From positions 2,065,501-2,129,500 of the forward strand of contig NZ_FBYC01000004.1 in the NCBI RefSeq assembly GCF_001517585.1: a stretch of 64,000 nt of DNA, in the 5' to 3' direction. The translations under genes and the position numbers were made by a program. This stretch comes from Roseibaca calidilacus. Its GTDB lineage: Bacteria; Pseudomonadota; Alphaproteobacteria; Rhodobacterales; Rhodobacteraceae. Shown here one piece after another: positions 8,733-16,041 of the stretch (positions are counted from its first letter, which is position 1; each line of letters starts with the position of its first letter). The notes under the pieces are model-generated. The model was not told where the DNA came from. It did no database searches and saw nothing but the letters and a program-made list of their open reading frames with translations.

Positions 8733-9821
8733 CTAGGGGTAAATCGCGCGGTAATGGTCATAGACAGCACGCAAATGCAAATCGCGTAGCCGCGCATCGC
8801 CCAAAAACCCGCATAGCGCCCGCGCCCGTGCGGCAATCGCCTTGCATTCGGCGGGGTTGGCCCGCGCCCAATCCAGCTTTTCGTCCAGATCGCTCAGCAA
8901 GGGGGCCAGCGGGATGTAATGTTCCCAAGCTCGGATGGCGGCGGAATAGAACAGCTCCCACCCGTCCTCTTCGCGCAGCACCACCGAATTGCTGTCCAGC
9001 GCGGGGATGAAATTCGACCCGGTGTCATTGCCACGCATACTTAGGATATAGCGGAACTGGCGCTGCCACGACATTGGTCGCGACGGCTTTACAACATGCC
9101 CAACCCCGTGCCGCGCCAGAATACTCGTGATCCGCGCGTCACAGGTCAGGCCCAGATCAAAATCTGGGTTGCCCGCCCGGTCGAACACGGTCCCGAAACG
9201 CAGGTTGCGCCGCAACTCTGCAACAATCGGCGCGCCGTCCTGCGCGCTGGGCGCTGTTTCCAGCGCGGCGATCAGATGCATGCAATTCTTGCCACCCGGC
9301 GCCAGTGGGCGCGTCCGCCCCGACAGCGCGCCACGCCAGACCACGGCATCGCGCTTTTCTTCAAACGCCAGTGGGTCGGGCGGGGTTTTGCCCAGAAAGC
9401 GTTGCGTGCCAAGGTCATGGTAGCGCGGCAAAGGCCAGAGCACGACATTGCGGGCCTCTGGCCTGCGGCAATAGCACAAAACCGGCGCAGGCAGCGGGCG
9501 CGCGGGCATGCCCAGATTGCGCGCATCCTGCAAATCCATATGCACCGCCCCGCGCGCGCCGATGACTTGCAAGGCGCGCAGCGCACCAAGATTGCGCAGG
9601 GGTTTATGCGCTGTGCCCGTCTCTGCCCAGCGCCCCCAGTTGCGCCGAAAAGGGCCGGGCGCGCCGTTACGGTCCAGCGTGGTGCCGGTGCGGAAATCCG
9701 CGCTCAGGAACATGAGCGAGCAGCTCTCGAACCCGCCTTGCCCGAACGGCCCAACACGCGCCACAGACCCTTGCACTAGCTGGTCCAAAACCGTGATTTC
9801 ACTGTCGGAAAGCCGCGTCAT
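8733..9821 (-). CDS. Glycosyltransferase family 90 (CAP10 domain)
   Basis: This protein of about 362 residues has a CAP10/GT90 domain, seen in KRDAVVWRGALSGRTRP, RILSMRGN-like YILSMRGNDTGSNFIPALDSNSVV, then WELFYSAAIRAWEHYIPL and a helical tail. Bacterial members modify lipopolysaccharide or other surface glycans with xylose or glucose. No signal peptide is seen, so it acts on the cytoplasmic side. Two starts are possible: the ATG used here (MTRLSDSE) and one 63 bases upstream that reads through a poorly conserved leader close to the tRNA gene. It is isolated from other glycan genes. Confidence 0.8.
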   Translation of the reverse strand: MTRLSDSEITVLDQLVQGSVARVGPFGQGGFESCSLMFLSADFRTGTTLDRNGAPGPFRRNWGRWAETGTAHKPLRNLGALRALQVIGARGAVHMDLQDARNLGMPARPLPAPVLCYCRRPEARNVVLWPLPRYHDLGTQRFLGKTPPDPLAFEEKRDAVVWRGALSGRTRPLAPGGKNCMHLIAALETAPSAQDGAPIVAELRRNLRFGTVFDRAGNPDFDLGLTCDARITSILARHGVGHVVKPSRPMSWQRQFRYILSMRGNDTGSNFIPALDSNSVVLREEDGWELFYSAAIRAWEHYIPLAPLLSDLDEKLDWARANPAECKAIAARARALCGFLGDARLRDLHLRAVYDHYRAIYP

Positions 9822-9895
9822 AATGTGCCTGTTGCCCAGATTGCACGACACAGAATGCCCTAAGGCGGTGGCAACGGAAAGCATGGATATAAGGC

Positions 9896-9969
9896 TGGAG
9901 CGGGTAGCGGGAATCGAACCCGCACTTCAGGCTTGGGAAGCCGGCGCGCTACCACTACACCATACCCGC
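9896..9969 (-). tRNA. tRNA-Gly (anticodon CCC)
   Basis: On the minus strand a full cloverleaf can be drawn. The acceptor stem is GCGGGTA/TACCCGC, the anticodon loop is TTCCCAA (anticodon CCC), the T-arm is GCGGG-TTCGATT-CCCGC, and the 3' CCA is encoded. The anticodon stem CCGGC/GCCTG contains one C-T mismatch at the second pair. It lies between accA and the GT90 gene. Confidence 0.93.
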
Positions 9970-10041
9970 TCTAGCGCCGCAAATAGCACTATTCGCGCAA
10001 AGGCCACAAGCCGATTCTGGTGGCCATCGGGGAAAACGCGC

Positions 10042-11001
10042 TTAGGCGGCCAGCCCCTTGCTGCCCATGTCCAGAAACTTGCGGCGGCGGTCGCGGCGCA
10101 GCTTATCGGGGCTTTTGCCGTCCATTTCTGCCAACATGGCGGAAATCGCGCTGCCCACGGCGCGGATGGTGGCGTCCGGGTCGCGCTGCGCGCCGCCCAT
10201 CGGTTCGGGGATGACCCGGTCGATGACGGCCAGCTTCAGCAGGTCTTGCGCGGTCAGGCGCAGGGCCTCGGCGGCCTCGCGCATTTTCTCGGCGTCTTTC
10301 CACAGGATCGACGCGCACCCCTCGGGGCTGATGACCGAATAGACCGAATGCTCCAGCATGGCGATGCGGTTAGCCGTGGCCAATGCCACAGCGCCGCCGG
10401 AACCGCCTTCGCCGATGATGACCGACACCATCGGCACCCCCAGCGACAGGCATTTCTGCGTGCAGCGCGCAATGGCCTCGGCCTGTCCGCGTTCTTCTGC
10501 CCCCTTGCCGGGATACGCGCCGGGCGTGTCGACCAGCGCCACCACCGGCAGGCGGAACCGGTCGGCCATGTCCATCAGCCGGATTGCCTTGCGGTAGCCT
10601 TCGGGCCGGGCCATGCCGAAATTGCGGCGCAACCGGCTTTGCGTGTCATGCCCCTTTTCCTGCCCGATCACCATCACCGGGCGGTCGTTCAGGCGGGCCA
10701 ACCCGCCGATGATGGCCTCATCCTCTGCAAAGCCCCGGTCGCCTGCAAGTGGCGTGAATTCGTCGAACAGCGTTTCGATATAGCGTTTGCAATGCGGCCG
10801 GTCCGGGTGGCGCGCAACTTGGCATTTGCGCCAAGGCGACAGGGCCTTGTACATATCCACCAGCATTTTCTGCGCTTTTGCATCAAGGGCGGCGGCCTCT
10901 TTTTCGATCTGCACATCGGGGTTGGCAGCGGCCATGGCGCGCAGCTCTGTGGCCTTGCCTTCGATCTCGGCCAAGGGCTTTTCGAATTCCAGATAGTTCA
11001 T
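10042..11001 (-). CDS. accA: Acetyl-CoA carboxylase carboxyltransferase, alpha subunit
   Basis: This 319-residue protein starts [20 protein letters not shown], the usual AccA N-terminus, with GGAG 10 bases ahead of the ATG. The crotonase-fold core carries [34 protein letters not shown] and [13 protein letters not shown], the oxyanion-hole glycines. With AccD it transfers the carboxyl from biotinylated AccB to acetyl-CoA, making malonyl-CoA for fatty acid synthesis. It is divergent from imuB, and 120 bases separate the two starts. Confidence 0.96.
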   Translation of the reverse strand: MNYLEFEKPLAEIEGKATELRAMAAANPDVQIEKEAAALDAKAQKMLVDMYKALSPWRKCQVARHPDRPHCKRYIETLFDEFTPLAGDRGFAEDEAIIGGLARLNDRPVMVIGQEKGHDTQSRLRRNFGMARPEGYRKAIRLMDMADRFRLPVVALVDTPGAYPGKGAEERGQAEAIARCTQKCLSLGVPMVSVIIGEGGSGGAVALATANRIAMLEHSVYSVISPEGCASILWKDAEKMREAAEALRLTAQDLLKLAVIDRVIPEPMGGAQRDPDATIRAVGSAISAMLAEMDGKSPDKLRRDRRRKFLDMGSKGLAA

Positions 11002-11093
11002 CGACCCACTCCAACGCAGTTTGAGGGGATATGCGGCATCGGGGCGCGATTTGCAATGCACCAGACGCTCGACCGGCCCAAGGGAATCGGATA

Positions 11094-11108
11094 GAACAAA
11101 TAAAGAAC
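11094..11108 (+). promoter_or_regulatory. LexA (SOS) box of the alphaproteobacterial type
   Basis: The sequence is GAAC-N7-GAAC, the direct-repeat operator used by alphaproteobacterial LexA, with a wholly A/T spacer (aaataaa). It ends 13 bases before the imuB ATG, so LexA bound here would block the promoter or early transcription. I see no second copy upstream of accA or elsewhere nearby. Confidence 0.82.
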
Positions 11109-11121
11109 ATCTGGAATCGTC

Positions 11122-12600
11122 ATGCCTGCCCAACGCCGTATCATCGTGATCTGGCTGCCCCGCCTGCAATCGGACCTGGCCTTGCGCCGGCTGGGGCTGG
11201 ACGCGCCCTTTGCCGTGGTCGACCGCCAGCGCGGGGCGGAACGGCTGGTCTGCCTGAACGCCCGGGCCGAAGGCTTGGGGCTGGCGCGCGGCATGGGGCT
11301 GGCCGATGCGCGGGCACTCTGCCCCGACCTGCTGACCCGGCCCGCCGACCCCTACCGCAGCGCACAGGCGCTTGAATCCCTGCGCCGCTGGGCGCTGCGC
11401 TACTGCCCATGGGCTGCGTGCGACGGCACCGATGGGCTGGCGCTGGATATTACCGGCGCGGCACATCTGATGGGCGGCGAGGACGCGCTCATGGACGACC
11501 TGCTGGCGCGACTGGCGCGCATGGGGTTCAGCACCTGCGCAGGCCTTGCCGATACGCGCGGCGCGGCTTGGGCTGTGGCGCATGTCGGGCCGGGGGGGAT
11601 TATACCGCCGGGGGGCACCCCTACCGCGCTTGGGCGGCTGCCCTTGGCGGCGCTGCGGTTGGATGCCAAAACGCTGACAGCACTGGAACGGCTGGGCCTG
11701 CGCCATGTGCGCGATCTGGCGCAGATGCCCCGCGCGCCGCTGGCCCGGCGCTTTGGCGCGGGGCTTTTGCAACGGCTGGATCAGGCCATGGGCGATCTGC
11801 CCGAACCCATAGCCCCCCCGCCCGCGCCCCCGGTCATGGCGGTGCGCCTGTCGCTGCCCGAGCCCGTCGGCCTGCTGGGCGATCTGCAAGCGGGGCTGGC
11901 GCGGTTGCTGGAGCGGTTGTGCCAGCATCTGCACCGGGCCGAACTGGGGGCGCGGCGACTGGTGCTGGACCTGTCGCGCGTTGATGGCCATGCGGTGCGG
12001 CTGGAAATCCGGCTGGCGCGCGCCATGCGCGACGCGGGCACAATCGCGCCGCTATTCGACCGCGCGCTGGATGGGGTGGATGCGGGCTTTGGCATAGATG
12101 GTATGCGGCTAAGCGCCCCCGACACAGACCCCATGCCCTTGCAACAGGTTACGACCGGCGGCGCACAGGCGCAAGACGATCTGGCCGACCTGCTGTCGCG
12201 CCTTGGCAACCGGTTGGGGTTTGAGCATGTTCAACGCCTGCTACCCGCCGACAGCCATATTCCCGAAAAGGCGTTTACCGTGGCGGCGGCGGCCTATAGC
12301 GATCCGGCGCAGGACTGGCCGCGCGGCCTGCCCCCGCGTCCGTTGGTGCTGTTTGCGCCCGAACCTATCGTGGGCCATGGGCGCACAGTGCCACGGCGCT
12401 TCAAGTGGCGGGGCCAATGGTGGCAGGTCATGGCGGCCAGCGGGCCAGAACGCATTACCCCCGAATGGTGGCTGGATGACCCCAATTGGCGGTCGGGGAT
12501 GCGCGACTATTGGCGGGTGCAGACCGACCGGGGCGCGCGGCTATGGCTGTTTCACACGCCGCAACGCGACGGCTGGTGCGTTCAGGGCGAATTCGCCTGA
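11122..12600 (+). CDS. imuB: ImuB-type Y-family polymerase homologue
   Basis: This 492-residue protein of the ImuB/DinB-like family acts in SOS mutagenesis as a non-catalytic partner of DnaE2. The N-terminal strand reads [18 protein letters not shown], where true Y-polymerases have a catalytic Asp (DMDAF); the loss is normal for ImuB. Later blocks include [21 protein letters not shown], and the C-terminal end [19 protein letters not shown] is typical of ImuB. I do not find a clear clamp-binding motif; the place where one is expected reads [11 protein letters not shown] (about residues 337-347). Unusually, neither imuA nor dnaE2 flanks it. A LexA box lies just upstream. Its 3' end overlaps the convergent MsbA-like gene by 19 bases. 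Confidence 0.88.
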   Translation: MPAQRRIIVIWLPRLQSDLALRRLGLDAPFAVVDRQRGAERLVCLNARAEGLGLARGMGLADARALCPDLLTRPADPYRSAQALESLRRWALRYCPWAACDGTDGLALDITGAAHLMGGEDALMDDLLARLARMGFSTCAGLADTRGAAWAVAHVGPGGIIPPGGTPTALGRLPLAALRLDAKTLTALERLGLRHVRDLAQMPRAPLARRFGAGLLQRLDQAMGDLPEPIAPPPAPPVMAVRLSLPEPVGLLGDLQAGLARLLERLCQHLHRAELGARRLVLDLSRVDGHAVRLEIRLARAMRDAGTIAPLFDRALDGVDAGFGIDGMRLSAPDTDPMPLQQVTTGGAQAQDDLADLLSRLGNRLGFEHVQRLLPADSHIPEKAFTVAAAAYSDPAQDWPRGLPPRPLVLFAPEPIVGHGRTVPRRFKWRGQWWQVMAASGPERITPEWWLDDPNWRSGMRDYWRVQTDRGARLWLFHTPQRDGWCVQGEFA

Positions 12601-14336
12601 TCCTCTTCCCCGAACTGGATGGCATAGAGCCGCGCATAGGCCCCGTCTTGCGCCAGAAGAGTGTCATGCGTGCCCTGTTCCACCACGCGCCCGCGGTCCA
12701 TGACCACGATCTTGTCGGCGCGGCGCACCGTCGATAGCCGGTGCGCGATCACCAGCGTTGTGCGCCCCTGCGCCAGCCGGTCGAGCGCGGATTGCACCAG
12801 CGCTTCGGATTTCGCATCAAGCGCGCTTGTCGCTTCGTCCAGCAGCAGGATCGGCGCGTTGCGCAAAAGCGCGCGGGCAATCGCCACGCGCTGACGCTGC
12901 CCCCCCGACAGCGACGACCCGCGCGGGCCTGCCAACGTGTCCAGACCCTGCGGCAGGTTCGGCAGAAAATCGGCGACATGCGCATCGGACAAGGCGGCGT
13001 GCAGCGCCGTGTCGGACACCTTGCCCGCGCCCAAGGTCACGTTGTCGCGGATGGTTTCATCAAACAGGGCTGAATCCTGGCTGACCACAGAAAACAGGCC
13101 CCGCAAGGCCGTAAGGTCGTAGTCGCGCACATCCTGCCCGCCGATCAAAACCTGCCCTGCCTGCACATCGGCCAATCGCGTCAGCAGCGTGAAGATGGTG
13201 GTTTTGCCTGCGCCTGAAGGTCCGACAATAGCGGTGGTCTGCCCGGCTTCGGCCACAAGCGACAGACCGCGCAGGACCAAGGTTTCGTCATAGCCGAAGG
13301 TGACATCGCGCAATTCCACGCGCGCGGCATCGCGGGCCGGTGGCGTGGCGCGCGGCAGGGCGGGGCTGACAACTTTCGGCACAACCTGCAACAACGCATG
13401 GGTGCGTTCCAACGACGCCAGAATGTTCTGCCATTCCGCCGATAGCGCCGACAGCCGCCGCATCGGATCAAACAGCAAGCCCAGCGCGGTGAAGAAAGAC
13501 ATGAATTCCCCCACCGTGCGCGTGCCGTCGATGATCTGGAACCCACCCACGACCAGCACCAGCGCGAAACCGATGGCCGCGCCGAAATCCATCACCGTGC
13601 TGACAGAGGCCTGCCCAACGGCCGCACGCGTGGCCTTGCGCGCGAAGCGGTCCATGATCTGGCGAAAGCGGCCAAGTTCCTGCGCTTCGGTGCCGGTCAA
13701 TTGTATGGTAGAAATACCGTGAAACGCCTCGTCCAGCCGGTTGGAACTGTCGGCGGCCGCCATCCGCGCCTCGCGCGAGCGGCGGCGGATCAACCGCTGG
13801 ATGGCCAAAATCGGCACCACGATAAGCGGAATCGCCACGACAGCCGCCAGCGTCCATTGCCAAGCGGTCCATAGCGCCACGCCAAGCAACACCACCACAG
13901 CGGCCCCATCGCGGCCCAGCCCAGTGATGAACCCGTTAAACACGCGGCGCATACCTTCGGAATCGCCGCGGACGCGTTCGATCAGCACACCGGGCGCGTT
14001 GAGCTTGAAAAACGCCTGATCCAGTGTTGCCAGATGCCCCAGCAGCACGGCTTGCAGTTCCGCCGTGGCCTGCTCTGACAGTTTTGCCATGATCGATCTA
14101 TGCGCCAGCCGCGCCACGCCACGCCCGAAGAACACACAGGCCATGGCCAACGCCACGAACACAACACGCCCCCGGTCGCCCGCAACCAACACGTCGTCAA
14201 ACATCGGTTGCACAAGGTAGCTGAAGGCCCCCAGCATCCCGGCTTCCAGCACCATGAACACCACGGCAAGGCCAATCCATGGCACCCGCTTTTGGATAAA
14301 CCGGTCCCATAGCCAGCGTGCAACAACGCGGTCCAT
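12582..14336 (-). CDS. ABC exporter, MsbA-like (fused TMD-NBD)
   Basis: This half-transporter of about 584 residues has a six-helix exporter domain (residues about 20-310). The ATPase domain follows, with Walker A VGPSGAGKTT, Q-loop SVVSQDSALFDETIRDNV, signature SLSGGQRQRVAIARAL and Walker B ILLLDEATSALD. It is closest in layout to MsbA/lipid A or lipid-linked exporters of alphaproteobacteria. The ATG at MDRVVARWLWDRF is used; the frame continues upstream with low-quality sequence and no clear ribosome site is visible, so the start is uncertain. It sits downstream of the curli genes on the same strand, but a role in curli export is not implied because curli use the Sec/CsgG route. Confidence 0.85.
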   Translation of the reverse strand: MDRVVARWLWDRFIQKRVPWIGLAVVFMVLEAGMLGAFSYLVQPMFDDVLVAGDRGRVVFVALAMACVFFGRGVARLAHRSIMAKLSEQATAELQAVLLGHLATLDQAFFKLNAPGVLIERVRGDSEGMRRVFNGFITGLGRDGAAVVVLLGVALWTAWQWTLAAVVAIPLIVVPILAIQRLIRRRSREARMAAADSSNRLDEAFHGISTIQLTGTEAQELGRFRQIMDRFARKATRAAVGQASVSTVMDFGAAIGFALVLVVGGFQIIDGTRTVGEFMSFFTALGLLFDPMRRLSALSAEWQNILASLERTHALLQVVPKVVSPALPRATPPARDAARVELRDVTFGYDETLVLRGLSLVAEAGQTTAIVGPSGAGKTTIFTLLTRLADVQAGQVLIGGQDVRDYDLTALRGLFSVVSQDSALFDETIRDNVTLGAGKVSDTALHAALSDAHVADFLPNLPQGLDTLAGPRGSSLSGGQRQRVAIARALLRNAPILLLDEATSALDAKSEALVQSALDRLAQGRTTLVIAHRLSTVRRADKIVVMDRGRVVEQGTHDTLLAQDGAYARLYAIQFGEEDQANSP

Positions 14337-14448
14337 ACGCGACTGTGCTTTGCGGTTGGGGGCGGGGATATAGGTCAAGTTGCGCTCGGCTTGGGCTGTG
14401 ATGCGCGTAGCCTTATCGGGTTTTCGCCCTTGGAAACAAGCCCGCTTG

Positions 14449-14850
14449 TCACCGGCTGAATTGCAGCAAGATACCCGCCTGCCCGCCACGCTGCACGATA
14501 TCGGCATGGGCACCATCGCCAAATTGCAAAATGACCTGCCCGTTATCGCCGCCCGTCTGGGTCAGATTGGCACTGTGGTTGCGCCCGCGCTGATGGATGA
14601 TCGCGCGGTTGCCCCCGCCGGACTGAGACAGCCCCGCAGCATGGTTACGCCCGATCTGGCGGATATCGGCACCGGATTTGAGATCGCGGTGCAGCGCGTA
14701 AAGCGCAATCGCGGTGTTGAGCGCACGTGCCTCTTGCCCGGTACGGGCGTTTAGCGACAGCGACAGGCTGCCGGCTTGCGCCGATATGGGGGCCAATGCG
14801 GTCAGGCCAAGCACGAAGGCAAGCGCGATCTTGTGGGAATGGTGGGTCAT
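14449..14850 (-). CDS. csgB: Curlin-repeat protein, CsgB-like minor subunit
   Basis: This 133-residue secreted protein has a Sec signal (cleavage near AQA|GS). A short N-terminal segment (SLSLSLNARTGQEARALN) is followed by at least six curlin half-repeats of the form Q-x-G-x-x-N/H: QIGRNH, QSGGGN, QRGRNH, QTGGDN, QFGDGA, QRGGQA, ending QFSR. The last units lose the Asn and gain basic residues, a feature of nucleator (CsgB) subunits, which is why I lean to CsgB over CsgA. It is the third gene of the set csgA-like, csgH, csgB-like, 25 bases after csgH. No csgG, csgE or csgF is in the window. Confidence 0.75.
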   Translation of the reverse strand: MTHHSHKIALAFVLGLTALAPISAQAGSLSLSLNARTGQEARALNTAIALYALHRDLKSGADIRQIGRNHAAGLSQSGGGNRAIIHQRGRNHSANLTQTGGDNGQVILQFGDGAHADIVQRGGQAGILLQFSR

Positions 14851-14875
14851 CGAATCCGTCCTTTCGTTTGGTGTA

Positions 14876-15256
14876 TTACAGGGTCAGTGCTGAACAGGTC
14901 TTGCGCTGGCCGTTGGCCTCTAGTGTCAGGTCAACGGTCAAATCGCGGGCGCGCCCGGTGAAACTGGCCGTGGCCAGAACGCTGCGCTGGCCAGCTTTCA
15001 GGTCGAACGCATCGGCTTGGCGCAGGGTGGATCGGCCCGCGCGGCCGCGATGTTCCACTGTCAGGGTATAGGTGCCGCGCATGGCAACGGCTGCTTGCGC
15101 CTCGGCCGTCAGGGTCACGGTGCGACCTTGCGAGGAAATGTGCAGCGCGCAGCTTAGCGCATCGGGCTTGGGGTGCGCTTGCGGCGCAGCCAGGCTTGCC
15201 GCGCAAGCCGTGGCCGTGATGACCAGTGCCGCGACGGTGTAGGGAATGGCAGACAT
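14876..15256 (-). CDS. csgH: CsgH-like curli assembly chaperone
   Basis: This 126-residue periplasmic protein has a signal peptide (MSAIPYTVAALVITATACAASLAA). The mature beta-sandwich domain looks like CsgH/CsgC, the family that keeps curlin from aggregating in the periplasm. Key blocks are LSCALHISSQGRTVTLTAEA, GTYTLTVEHRGRAGRSTLRQADAF, LATASFTGRARDLTVDLTLE and the final KTCSALTL. Two cysteines (near the mature N-terminus and C-terminus) could form a disulfide. AAGGAGA 8 bases ahead fixes the start. Its place between two curlin-repeat genes supports the assignment. Confidence 0.75.
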   Translation of the reverse strand: MSAIPYTVAALVITATACAASLAAPQAHPKPDALSCALHISSQGRTVTLTAEAQAAVAMRGTYTLTVEHRGRAGRSTLRQADAFDLKAGQRSVLATASFTGRARDLTVDLTLEANGQRKTCSALTL

Positions 15257-15318
15257 GACAGGTCTCCTTGACAAGGGCTGTGGCGCGCCGAAGGCCATCC
15301 CCCGGCGCGGCCCGGCTA

Positions 15319-15421
15319 AGAGCACGTCGCGCAAAAGTGGTTCCCGGTTTTGCGCAAAAAGACGTGCGATCATAAAAGGTTAGAGTGGGGCGCGTTGATG
15401 CGAATAAACGCGACGCGCTCT
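15319..15421. repeat. Alphaproteobacterial interspersed palindromic repeat (two-module)
   Basis: The spacer between the csgA-like stop and csgH contains a two-part mosaic repeat. Module 1 has arms GCACGTC (15323-15329) and GACGTGC (15361-15367), with inner arms GCGCAAAA and GTTTTGCGC. Module 2 has GCGCGTT and AACGCG arms and runs into the csgA TAG stop. The wording matches a repeat family I recognise as dispersed in rhizobial and rhodobacterial genomes. As RNA it would form stable hairpins after csgA. Confidence 0.65.
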
Positions 15422-15854
15422 AGTCCTGAATAACAACCACGACATTGCCGCTGCCATGTTGTGTCGTGCTCGACGTGTTGCCACGCCCTGCCTGAATGAC
15501 GCCCACGGCGTTGCGATGGCCCGACTGGGTGACGGTTGCGTCGTTGTCGCGGCCCATCTGCGCGATGCCCACGATACTGCGGCGACCGCTTTGCAGCGTG
15601 TCGGCCACGTTGTGGCGCCCCGACTGCCCCACCACGACCCGGTTGCGCGCGCCATCTTGCGTGTTCAGCGACAGGTTGCCACGCCCGCTCTGGGTGATGC
15701 TGACACGCTGGTGCCGACCGGTCTGCGCAATGGCCCCGGAATTGTCGCGCCCCCATTGGTCGATCTGAACGCGGTTGGACCCGGCGCTTGCGGGCAGGCT
15801 GGACAGCGCGACAACAAGGGCACAAGCGGCGGTGGAAAACTTCAGGATGGTCAT
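15420..15854 (-). CDS. csgA: Curlin-repeat protein, CsgA-like major subunit
   Basis: This 144-residue protein has a Sec signal (MTILKFSTAACALVVALSSLPASA|GS) and a mature part built almost wholly of 11-residue curlin half-repeats Q-x-G-x-x-N-x5. Ten can be counted: QWGRDN, QTGRHQ, QSGRGN, QDGARN, QSGRHN, QSGRRS, QMGRDN, QSGHRN, QAGRGN and QHGSGN. That corresponds to five curlin repeats, the number in CsgA. The turns are rich in Arg (GRxN), giving a basic fibre unlike E. coli CsgA. It would be exported by CsgG and polymerise into surface amyloid for biofilm. GGAG 9 bases ahead supports the start. Confidence 0.8.
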   Translation of the reverse strand: MTILKFSTAACALVVALSSLPASAGSNRVQIDQWGRDNSGAIAQTGRHQRVSITQSGRGNLSLNTQDGARNRVVVGQSGRHNVADTLQSGRRSIVGIAQMGRDNDATVTQSGHRNAVGVIQAGRGNTSSTTQHGSGNVVVVIQD

Positions 15855-15981
15855 GGCGGATGCTCCGTCTGGTTGGGTCTGAACTGGCCCGAGGCTGGGC
15901 CGCGATCTGGTCGCAAACCCAAGCTGGGGGCAGACAAGCCCGACGGGCAATATCAGCGCGCGGCCATCCCATTTCAGCCGC

Positions 15982-15998
15982 CTGCTATTGACTAGCAG
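15982..15998. promoter_or_regulatory. Inverted repeat upstream of the csgA-like gene
   Basis: CTGCTA-TTGAC-TAGCAG is a perfect 6-base inverted repeat with a 5-base spacer, about 130 bases upstream of the csgA-like ATG in the only spacer before the curli genes. It is a candidate operator. No -35/-10 pair is convincing next to it, and the regulator is unknown. Confidence 0.3.
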
Positions 15999-16041
15999 AG
16001 CGCCAAATCCTTGCTATTCCTGCATTTTCCGGGCCAGCCTG

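Noticed and set aside
8771-8787. Manganese or iron box-like word (CAAATGCAAATCG)
   Set aside because: It lies inside the coding end of the GT90 gene, is not palindromic enough and has no promoter near.
12582-14336. MsbA-like exporter as part of the curli system
   Set aside because: Curli subunits are exported by Sec and CsgG; the exporter has its own spacer and typical lipid-exporter features, so adjacency is not taken as function.
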